Shown in pieces: positions 36,581-42,190 of a stretch of DNA of 42,190 bases. The notes below the pieces were generated by a model. It was not told the origin of the DNA and ran no database searches. It worked only from the letters and a program-made list of their open reading frames with translations. Position 1 is the first letter of the stretch; each line of letters opens with the position of its first letter. The stretch spans positions 1 to 42,190 of the forward strand of contig JAAYCA010000066.1 in assembly GCA_012744435.1 (NCBI GenBank), given 5' to 3'. The position numbers were made by a program, and so were the translations under genes. Source of the DNA: Bacteroidales bacterium. Lineage in GTDB: Bacteria > Bacteroidota > Bacteroidia > Bacteroidales > UBA932.

Positions 36581-37482
36581 ATCTTCTCGGCGATTCTGAG
36601 TTTGGCGCTGCGCGCGCGGGTGTTGGCTGCGATCTCCGCCTCGTCGGGCAGGATCGGCTTGCGGTCCACCGCCTTCAGGGGCGCGCTGCTTTGCCCGAAG
36701 GGGTCCTTTTCCTCCTTTCCTTCGATGTTGCCGCTGCGGATGAAGTTCTTCACCATGCGGTCCTCGAGGGAGTGGTAGGTGATGACGGCCAGACGGCCGC
36801 CGCTCTTGAGGGATGCAGCGGCGCCGGAGAGGAATTTCTCCAGCGCGCGCATCTCTTCGTTGACCTCGATGCGCAGGGCCTGATAGACCTTGGCGAGGTA
36901 CTTATGTTGAGCGAATGAGGGCAGGGCGGCCGCGACGGCATGGTCGAGGTCGTCCGTGGTGAGAATCGGCGCGTTGAGCCGGGCGGCAGCGATCAGCTGC
37001 GCGAGACGGCGGGCGTTGTCGAGTTCTCCGTAGAGCCGGAAAATCTTTTCCAATTCTTCTTGCGTATAAGAATTGACGATGTCGGCCGCGGTCTTGTTGC
37101 CCTGCACGTTCATTCGCATGTCAAGCGGAGCCTGGGGGAAGCGGAAAGAGAAGCCTCTGCCCGCCGTGTCGAATTGGTGGGAACTCACGCCCAGGTCGGC
37201 GAGAATTCCGTCAAGCCTTCCTGCCGCATGGAGGAGGGTGTAATTATGGATGAAACGGAAATTGTTGTGTATAAGAATGAAGCGGGAGTCGTCCGGGGCC
37301 TGGGCCAGGGCATCCGCATCGCGGTCGAAGGCCATCAGGCGACCCTTCGGGGAGAGCCTGGAGAGGATTCCGCGGCTGTGCCCGCCTCCGCCGAAGGTGG
37401 CATCGGCATAGAACCCGTCCGGGTTGAGGACGAGTGCGTCGATGCTGGGATTCAGGAGTACGGGATTGTGGTATTCTGACAT
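36577..37482 (-). CDS. rsmH: 16S rRNA (cytosine(1402)-N4)-methyltransferase
   Basis: A 301-residue SAM-dependent enzyme (MraW). The SAM motif FGGGGHSRGIL, the DLGVSSHQFD block and the C-terminal YHSLEDR motif are intact. The start is ATG at 37482 (MSEYHNPVLL), the normal N-terminus; the open frame further upstream lies in mraZ. It begins 10 nt after mraZ. Confidence 0.97.
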   Translation of the reverse strand: MSEYHNPVLLNPSIDALVLNPDGFYADATFGGGGHSRGILSRLSPKGRLMAFDRDADALAQAPDDSRFILIHNNFRFIHNYTLLHAAGRLDGILADLGVSSHQFDTAGRGFSFRFPQAPLDMRMNVQGNKTAADIVNSYTQEELEKIFRLYGELDNARRLAQLIAAARLNAPILTTDDLDHAVAAALPSFAQHKYLAKVYQALRIEVNEEMRALEKFLSGAAASLKSGGRLAVITYHSLEDRMVKNFIRSGNIEGKEEKDPFGQSSAPLKAVDRKPILPDEAEIAANTRARSAKLRIAEKI

Positions 37483-37492
37483 GCGCGGACCT

Positions 37493-37945
37493 CTACTTTT
37501 TCGAGAGGCTTTCCGCGATGGCAATGAATTCTTCGTTCGAGAGTCTGGACGCCTCGAACCGCTCCCTGGCCCAGATCTCAATCTTGAAATCATTGCCGGA
37601 GAAAACCACTTCTTTGTTCACACCAATGGAATCAAGGAGCTTGCGGCTGATCGAGATGCGGCCGAACTTGGCGTCCGGCTCCACGATGTCCCGGTCCCGC
37701 ATGTATTCTCTCCAGAACGTTGCGTGCTGACGGTTGAAGGTGAGGTCGAGGCTGTCTTTGACCTTGCCGGACTGGCGCTCCCACTCTTCGAAGGAGTACA
37801 TCTCCAGGCAAGGCTCGAAAAGGTCTTTCTTGATGACGAACCTCATATCGCTTCCAGGAGGCATCGCACCCTTGAGCGGCGCGGGAAGGACCAGCCTTCC
37901 TTTGTCGTCCACCCGGGATGTGTATTCGCCGATGAAAGTGACCAT
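37493..37945 (-). CDS. mraZ: Transcriptional regulator MraZ
   Basis: A 150-residue protein with two SpoVT/AbrB-like DNA-binding repeats (DKGRLVLPAPLK near 14-25 and KFGRISISRKLL in the second half). In E. coli and Mycoplasma, MraZ binds tandem repeats at its own promoter and controls the dcw operon. The start is ATG at 37945 (MVTFIGEY), 26 nt after the -7 box. It is the first gene of the division cluster. Confidence 0.95.
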   Translation of the reverse strand: MVTFIGEYTSRVDDKGRLVLPAPLKGAMPPGSDMRFVIKKDLFEPCLEMYSFEEWERQSGKVKDSLDLTFNRQHATFWREYMRDRDIVEPDAKFGRISISRKLLDSIGVNKEVVFSGNDFKIEIWARERFEASRLSNEEFIAIAESLSKK

Positions 37946-37971
37946 CAAAATCAATTCTTATACGCAAGGGA

Positions 37972-37979
37972 CAAAGATA
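37972..37979 (-). promoter_or_regulatory. -7 element TATCTTTG of the dcw operon
   Basis: On the minus strand this reads TATCTTTG. A -33 TTG (CAA on plus at 38002-38004) lies 22 nt upstream, within the repeat operator. This is the only clear promoter found for the 16-kb cluster. Confidence 0.7.
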
Positions 37980-37988
37980 GAAAAAATT

Positions 37989-38028
37989 TTCCACTTTCTT
38001 CCAACTTCTTCCATTTTTTTCCACTTTC
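37989..38028 (-). promoter_or_regulatory. Probable MraZ operator: four tandem 10-bp repeats
   Basis: Read on the minus strand, four adjoining decamers are GAAAGTGGAA, AAAAATGGAA, GAAGTTGGAA and GAAAGTGGAA (common core TGGAA every 10 bp). They cover the -33 region of the dcw promoter. The 10-bp period and GTGG-type core match known MraZ sites. Binding itself is inferred. Confidence 0.65.
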
Positions 38029-38043
38029 TTCGCCCGGCGACAC

Positions 38044-38072
38044 AAAAAACCTCCCGAGTGAGCCCGGGAGGT
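38044..38072 (-). terminator. Rho-independent terminator of the carboxyltransferase gene
   Basis: Stem ACCTCCCG (38049-38056) with CGGGAGGT (38065-38072), an 8-nt loop, and a six-T run on the minus strand (A run 38044-38049). It lies 20 nt past the gene's stop and insulates it from the mraZ operator. Confidence 0.8.
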
Positions 38073-38092
38073 CTTTTCAGTATGGCTGAATG

Positions 38093-39874
38093 TTACTGGA
38101 TGAGCGCGACGATCTCGCCTTTCTCCACGGTCTTGCCCTGCGGGGCGGTGACGGCGACGACCTGTCCGTTCACGGCCGGCAGGAGCTCTTCCATGCCGTA
38201 CCAGGCCTGGACATAGCCGCAAGGCTTGCCCGCGGCGACTTTCGTCCCCGTGGCGGGAGCGGTGGAAGGGCCGTCCACATCGACCTGCCAGAGCATCTGA
38301 CCCTTGGCGGGCGCCTGGACGGGCGTGGCCTTGGGATACTTGGCCAGGAGGGCGTCCAGATCGAATTCGGGCATCTCCACGACCGGGCGCTTCACCACGA
38401 TCGGGGCACCGGCTTTTTCGCGGAAGGCTTCGAGATCCTTGTTGAAACGCTCCTTGGCGATTCCGCTGCGGTAGTCGCGGTACTGGCGCTCGAACATGGC
38501 CATATTGAAGAGCTCTTCGTCGTCCTCGCCGAAGTCCCAGCCTTCTTCCTTCATCATCTCACGATACTTCGGAAGCTCGTCGGGATACATGTCCTGCGGG
38601 TTGCCGTCGTAGAATTCCATGCCCTTTTCCTTGGCGATGGCCACGATCTCCGGGGCGAGTTCGCCGGGGAGTTTGCCCATTTTGCCGAGGATCATGCCCC
38701 AGGTGTCCTTGTCGATGGTGGAGAAACGGGGCTTGTCCTGCGCCATGGCGAGAAGGTTCATCAGAGCCGTGTTCTTGACATACTGGCTGAACGGGGTCAC
38801 GAGGGGCGGGTAGCCCAGGCGCGGCCACACGTATTCGACTTCGTTGAAGAGCTGGACCATCAGGGAATCGAGACTGCTCTCCGGCTTGCCGGTGGCGCGC
38901 TCGGAGGCGTTGATTGCCGCCTTGAAGCCGGTCAGGTCGGCCATCATCGAGCCCATCATGCCGCCCGGCAGGCCGCAACCGACCAGCAGGGAGGTCATCT
39001 GGGAGTTGGTCGGGTTGATCCAATAGCCGAGGAAGTCGTCGATGAACTCCTGCGTCAGGCGGCGGACTTCCATGTAGGCGTCCATGTTGATATCCTTCAC
39101 CAGGAAACCGTCGGCCTTCATCATCTTCTGGATGGTGATCACGTCCGGGTGGACCTTGCCCCAGGCAAGGGGCTCTACGGCCGTGTCAATGTAGTCGGCG
39201 CCGGCACGGGCGACCTCCAGCATCGAGGCGGGGGAGAAACCCGGGCCGGAGTGGCCGTGGTACTGGACCTTGATGTGCGGGTGGTTCTTCTTGATGCCGG
39301 CAACGAGCTGACCGAGCTCCGTGGGACGGCCGACACCGGCCATGTCCTTGAGGCAGATCTCGTCGGTGCCGTACTCCACGAGCTTCTCCACGAGCTTGAG
39401 ATAATAGTCCACCGTGTGAACGGGAGAGTGCGTGATGGAAAGGGCCGCCTGCGAGATCATGCCGGCTTTCTTCGCATATTCGACGGAAAGCTTGAGGTTG
39501 CGGTGATCGTTGAGGCCGCAGAAGGAGCGGGCGATGTCCGTACCCTGCTTCTTCTTGACTTTGAACATGAGTTCTCGCACGTCAGCGGGAACGGGAAACA
39601 TGCGGATGCCGTTGAGGCCGCGCTCCAGCATATGGGTCTGGATGCCCGCCTTGTGGAAGGGAGCCGTCCATTTGCGTACGGAGACGTTCGGATTCTCGCC
39701 ATACAGCAGGTTCACCTGCTCGAAGGCGCCGCCGTTGGTCTCCACGCGGTCGAAACATCCCATATCAACAATGGCCGGCGCCACACGCACCAACTGGTCC
39801 ACTCGCGGCTGATACTTGCCGGAGGACTGCCACATGTCCCTGTAAACAAGGGAAAACTTTATCTCTTTTGCCAT
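38093..39874 (-). CDS. Pyruvate carboxylase subunit B / oxaloacetate decarboxylase alpha-type carboxyltransferase
   Basis: A 593-residue biotin-dependent carboxyltransferase acting between pyruvate and oxaloacetate. The barrel has the metal-binding HGHSG (His about 206, 208), the carboxylated-lysine motif CLKDMAG (Lys about 176) and SLVYRDMWQS at the N-terminus. The C-terminal 80-90 residues have the fold pattern of a biotinyl domain, but where EAMKM is expected the sequence is AWYGME (about 557-562): Gly replaces the acceptor Lys. Biotin may therefore be carried by a separate subunit. It is monocistronic, with promoter at 39900-39907 and its own terminator. Confidence 0.88.
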   Translation of the reverse strand: MAKEIKFSLVYRDMWQSSGKYQPRVDQLVRVAPAIVDMGCFDRVETNGGAFEQVNLLYGENPNVSVRKWTAPFHKAGIQTHMLERGLNGIRMFPVPADVRELMFKVKKKQGTDIARSFCGLNDHRNLKLSVEYAKKAGMISQAALSITHSPVHTVDYYLKLVEKLVEYGTDEICLKDMAGVGRPTELGQLVAGIKKNHPHIKVQYHGHSGPGFSPASMLEVARAGADYIDTAVEPLAWGKVHPDVITIQKMMKADGFLVKDINMDAYMEVRRLTQEFIDDFLGYWINPTNSQMTSLLVGCGLPGGMMGSMMADLTGFKAAINASERATGKPESSLDSLMVQLFNEVEYVWPRLGYPPLVTPFSQYVKNTALMNLLAMAQDKPRFSTIDKDTWGMILGKMGKLPGELAPEIVAIAKEKGMEFYDGNPQDMYPDELPKYREMMKEEGWDFGEDDEELFNMAMFERQYRDYRSGIAKERFNKDLEAFREKAGAPIVVKRPVVEMPEFDLDALLAKYPKATPVQAPAKGQMLWQVDVDGPSTAPATGTKVAAGKPCGYVQAWYGMEELLPAVNGQVVAVTAPQGKTVEKGEIVALIQ

Positions 39875-39899
39875 AAATTGTAGTTTGGTCGAATTCTCA

Positions 39900-39907
39900 C
39901 AAAGATA
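39900..39907 (-). promoter_or_regulatory. -7 element TATCTTTG for the carboxyltransferase gene
   Basis: The minus strand reads TATCTTTG, 25 nt before the ATG at 39874. It is divergent to the tRNA-His promoter. Confidence 0.65.
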
Positions 39908-39930
39908 AGCATTTTTTCTGTCTTCTCTAC

Positions 39931-39960
39931 TTGCATGGAAAAAATATTTTCGTACCTTTG
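39931..39960 (+). promoter_or_regulatory. Promoter of tRNA-His
   Basis: -33 TTG at 39931-39933, a 19-nt spacer, and -7 TACCTTTG at 39953-39960: a full match to the Bacteroidota promoter, 18 nt before the tRNA. Confidence 0.8.
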
Positions 39961-39978
39961 TGGCTCCTTCTGAATACG

Positions 39979-40051
39979 GTGCGATTAGTTCAGTTGGTAG
40001 AGCACCAGATTGTGGTTCTGGGTGTCATGGGTTCGAGCCCCATATCGCACC
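39979..40051 (+). tRNA. tRNA-His, anticodon GTG
   Basis: The acceptor GTGCGAT pairs with ATCGCAC. The anticodon stem CCAGA/TCTGG closes loop TTGTGGT (anticodon GTG). The T arm is ATGGG-TTCGAGC-CCCAT. A G at 39978 opposite C at 40051 provides the histidine-specific G-1:C73 pair. CCA is not encoded. Confidence 0.95.
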
Positions 40052-40053
40052 CC

Positions 40054-40085
40054 AAGGCGCCTCCGGGATTCCGGAGGCGCCTTTT
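40054..40085 (+). terminator. Strong rho-independent terminator after tRNA-His
   Basis: A perfect 13-bp stem AAGGCGCCTCCGG (40054-40066) with its complement (40071-40083), a 4-nt GATT loop, and a T run. The following 40086-40201 contains no gene I can support. Confidence 0.9.
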
Positions 40086-40201
40086 ATGTGATTGCACGGG
40101 GAAGTATCCGGAACATCCGCGCTCACGGAGACTTCGTCCGGTTTTTCATGTCATTGGCATTTTGGTCAGTCGAGGATAGCCATTAATTTCAAATTATTGA
40201 A

Positions 40202-40209
40202 TATCTTTG
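40202..40209 (+). promoter_or_regulatory. -7 element TATCTTTG for the OmpA-like gene
   Basis: A perfect TAnnTTTG match 20 nt before the ATG at 40230; no convincing -33 element. Confidence 0.6.
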
Positions 40210-40229
40210 TAAGACACATGATTGCGTAA

Positions 40230-40745
40230 ATGATGAAAAAACTCGTACTTTTCCTGATGTGCGGCTTGATGCTTACAGGCTGCGCCACCCTCAAGCAAAG
40301 ACTGGCCGAGGGTAAGATCAACAAGAAAGTCAGTGCCTTGTCCGACCTGAAGGGGGCAACGGTAGAGCCCGTCACGGAAGCGGACGGCTCCGCCGCGCTA
40401 AAAGTCACTTTCGACAGCGGTATCCTCTTCGAGTTCAATCAGTCCGAGTTGAGTGATGAGGCAAAGACGCAGCTGAGCCGTCTGGTCCAGGGTATCTCCG
40501 ACATGCCCGACAGCCGTATCCGCGTGTATGGCCATACGGACATCGTGGGCACGGCGGAAGTGAACCAGGCCAAGTCCACCCAGCGGGCAAATGAGGTTGC
40601 CAAATATCTGCAGGAGAAAGGAATAGCTGCTGACCGGATCACGGCGGAAGGACTCTCCTTCAATGTGCCTGTGGCCGACAACAGCACCGAAGAGGGGCGG
40701 GCCAAGAACCGTCGCGTAGAGATTTACGTGGTGCCGGCCCAGTAG
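40230..40745 (+). CDS. OmpA-family peptidoglycan-associated lipoprotein
   Basis: A 171-residue protein with a lipoprotein signal (lipobox LTGC, Cys about 18). Its C-terminal OmpA/MotB domain (about 60-170) contains the peptidoglycan-binding pattern VYGHTDIVG...RA..V..YL and EEGRAKNRRVEI. It should sit in the outer membrane and hold peptidoglycan non-covalently. The start is one of two adjacent ATGs (40230 or 40233). It converges on the next gene with a 9-nt gap and ends in TAG. Confidence 0.9.
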   Translation: MMKKLVLFLMCGLMLTGCATLKQRLAEGKINKKVSALSDLKGATVEPVTEADGSAALKVTFDSGILFEFNQSELSDEAKTQLSRLVQGISDMPDSRIRVYGHTDIVGTAEVNQAKSTQRANEVAKYLQEKGIAADRITAEGLSFNVPVADNSTEEGRAKNRRVEIYVVPAQ

Positions 40746-40754
40746 CCGCCATCC

Positions 40755-41606
40755 CTATTCTTTGGGCTTGCTGAACATGTAAAGGAGGTCGAAGATAGCC
40801 GCCAGCAACAGCACGCCCAGCAGCAGAAGCTTGACCCTGGGAGCCACCGGCTTTATCTCCAGGGTTTTTTTCTCCCGTACCTTCTTTTCGCGTACGGGCT
40901 CTTCTTTAGCCTTCTCTTCTGTCTCTACCGTTTCCGTCGATTCGGCCGACCCGGTCGTCTTGTCTGCATCCTCCACCTTCCGGGCCGGGGCTTCCGCCGC
41001 GGCCGTCTCCTGCGCTGCGCCTTCCCGGCCGTACAGATGGAGAACATCCATCCCGTTGCAGGAGAAGACGATGGCCATCCTGTTGCCGGAAGTGGGGATT
41101 GTCCCGGAGAGGGTCAGCTCGTCGAAGCCCCCCGGGGTGACCAGGAAGGAGCCTCCGGAGTTGGTGAGCTGCCCTGCCACCGTGCCTGCGGCGGCAATCT
41201 TCTGCGATGCCCAATTGGCCCGGGTCCATCCCGGATCCCCCGGCAGGAGGGTTACGCGTCCGTAAACCTGTTCCGGGGCAGCCTGCTCGCTGCCCGACGC
41301 CGACACGGATACCGTCACCGAGACGGTCTCGCCCGGGGCGTATTCCGCTTTCAAGGCGGAGAAGACCCCCTTGGAAGAGAAAACGGAGAGCGACTGCCCC
41401 GCCGTTACCTTCCGTTCGTAGGAGAATGTCCCTGACTTGAAGGACCGGTCGATTCGTACCGTCTGTCCGTTCTCCCAGGAGCCGCCCGTACCGTAGGCGG
41501 TGGTCTCGAGGAGCTTCCAGGGATTGCCTTCCGCGGCAAGGGAAGGGAGGGATAGCGCCAGGCATAAGGCCCAGGCGAGGAGTTTGGCCGCTGGAGTTCT
41601 CATCAT
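40755..41606 (-). CDS. Membrane-anchored protein with exported N-terminal domain, unknown function
   Basis: A 283-residue protein. It has a signal peptide (1-25, near LAA-E), an exported domain of beta-rich character (26-198; WKLLETTAYGTGGSW, APGETVSVTVSVS), a Glu/Lys/Thr-rich linker (about 199-256) and a single membrane segment at about 258-277 with a short basic tail. This gives a C-terminally anchored periplasmic domain. I do not recognise the family. It lies 6 nt after a zinc-ribbon membrane protein gene and is surely co-expressed with it. Confidence 0.8.
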   Translation of the reverse strand: MMRTPAAKLLAWALCLALSLPSLAAEGNPWKLLETTAYGTGGSWENGQTVRIDRSFKSGTFSYERKVTAGQSLSVFSSKGVFSALKAEYAPGETVSVTVSVSASGSEQAAPEQVYGRVTLLPGDPGWTRANWASQKIAAAGTVAGQLTNSGGSFLVTPGGFDELTLSGTIPTSGNRMAIVFSCNGMDVLHLYGREGAAQETAAAEAPARKVEDADKTTGSAESTETVETEEKAKEEPVREKKVREKKTLEIKPVAPRVKLLLLGVLLLAAIFDLLYMFSKPKE

Positions 41607-41612
41607 GGTTTC

Positions 41613-41930
41613 TTACAGTTTGATAATCACGAAGATGGCAGCGAGGATAATGAGTACCAGGATGATGCTTCCGGTCACGATGCGCTTCGAAGAGGGCTTC
41701 GACGGGGCGGGAGAAGGGGTTGCCCTCGGCTCTGGCTGCGGTTTCGGCTGCGGTTTTGGCTCTGGTTGGGGCTTGGGTTGAGCTTGTGGTTTCGGCTGTG
41801 GTTCGGGCTTGGGCTGAGGCTTAGGCTCCGGTGCCGCAACGGGGGACTCTGCCGCAGCGACCGGGGCACCGCAGTTTTCACAGAATCTGGCGCCTTCCGG
41901 CAGGGGTGCGCCGCATTGTTCGCAAAACAT
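41613..41930 (-). CDS. Small zinc-ribbon protein with proline-rich linker and C-terminal membrane anchor
   Basis: A 105-residue protein starting MFCEQCGAPLPEGARFCENCG, a four-cysteine zinc ribbon (3-21). Then comes a proline/lysine/glutamine repeat region (KPQPKPEPQ units, about 35-78) and a hydrophobic segment at about 84-103. The ribbon would be cytosolic. It precedes the 283-residue anchored protein. Such ribbons are common in uncharacterised membrane proteins; no specific role can be assigned. Confidence 0.8.
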   Translation of the reverse strand: MFCEQCGAPLPEGARFCENCGAPVAAAESPVAAPEPKPQPKPEPQPKPQAQPKPQPEPKPQPKPQPEPRATPSPAPSKPSSKRIVTGSIILVLIILAAIFVIIKL

Positions 41931-42190
41931 AATCAGCGGGTTGTGTATAAACGATTACTTCTTTTTGATTCTATCTCGTTGATGGGTTGTGTTATCATGT
42001 CAGGACTGGTCCTTCGCGAATATAATGAAAAAACATGGATTAATAAAAAGGGAATATCCGCGCTGCCGTCACATTCCTGCCGCTCTCGGGGCTATCAGGT
42101 CTCCCCTGAGACTCAGTCTGTCGTCGAAGCAAACAAAACGACATATCTGTTCAGGAGCGGATCGTAAACGCTCCAGCACGCAGCGCCCCA
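41931..42190. other. Intergenic region at the right edge, no gene supported
   Basis: No convincing coding frame. A near-match to a minus-strand -7 box (TATATTCG, 42017-42024) could serve the zinc-ribbon gene. Two small inverted repeats occur: GGTCTC/GAGACT (42098-42103 with 42108-42113) and GGAGCG/CGCTCC (42154-42159 with 42169-42174). They could belong to a leader or a structured RNA, but I recognise none. Confidence 0.4.

Noticed and set aside
37989..38028. CRISPR array
   Set aside because: The units are contiguous 10-bp repeats without spacers and lie on a promoter; no CRISPR array or cas gene was seen in the window.
40092..40156. Second terminator hairpin before the OmpA-like gene
   Set aside because: Only a short imperfect stem followed by T residues; not convincing beside the strong hairpin at 40054-40085.
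41699..41832. Repetitive DNA in the small zinc-ribbon gene as a tandem-repeat element
   Set aside because: It encodes the proline/lysine/glutamine linker in frame with normal codon variation, so it is a low-complexity protein segment.
41981..42190. tmRNA or another known structural RNA at the right edge
   Set aside because: No tRNA-like ends, tag reading frame or other conserved RNA motif could be found on either strand.

Overview
The window looks like chromosome of a GC-rich member of the Bacteroidales (phylum Bacteroidota). Three things support this: several genes are preceded by the Bacteroidota -7 promoter element TAnnTTTG, there are few Shine-Dalgarno leaders, and the gene families (BipA, the DUF177-L32 pair, a Bacteroidota-style dcw cluster, GH3 enzymes with UxaC) are typical of the group. 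I cannot place it to genus from the sequence alone.

Layout. At 1-119 there is the apparent right end of an insertion element. At 132-5002, on the minus strand, an operon reads lipoprotein, acyl-CoA synthetase, dCMP deaminase, C-terminal processing protease. Divergent to it on the plus strand (5069-7608) are bipA, a DUF177 protein, rpmF and tRNA-Arg. A plus-strand gene at 7654-9402 fuses a beta-propeller to a sugar-isomerase TIM barrel. Facing it is a tightly packed minus-strand operon (17896 down to 9407): GH3 xylosidase-like enzyme, uxaC, a small zinc-ribbon protein, a 715-residue multi-domain membrane protein, and a GH3 beta-glucosidase. This is a plausible glucuronoxylan utilisation operon with a two-gene cassette of unknown function in its middle. 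rpiB and truB (17975-19241) run divergently from it. A minus-strand esterase pair follows at 19293-21173; its first gene is interrupted by an amber codon exactly at the nucleophile elbow.

From 37945 down to 21456 the minus strand carries the complete Bacteroidota division and cell wall (dcw) cluster: mraZ, rsmH, ftsL-like, ftsI, murE, mraY, murD, ftsW, murG, murC, ftsQ, ftsA, ftsZ, then gltX. All genes overlap or lie within about 12 nt of each other. The promoter in front of mraZ is overlaid by four tandem 10-bp repeats that look like a MraZ operator. Upstream lie a pyruvate/oxaloacetate carboxyltransferase gene, tRNA-His with a strong terminator, an OmpA-like lipoprotein gene, and a second pair of zinc-ribbon and membrane-anchored genes (40755-41930).

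The items most worth attention are: the unknown zinc-ribbon/membrane cassette inside the sugar operon and its analogue at the right end; the amber codon in the hydrolase; the MraZ-type operator; two near-identical long hairpin repeats at gene ends (19199-19285, 21357-21442); an in-frame palindrome-rich insertion in murE; the propeller-isomerase fusion; and a biotinyl-like domain with no acceptor lysine.
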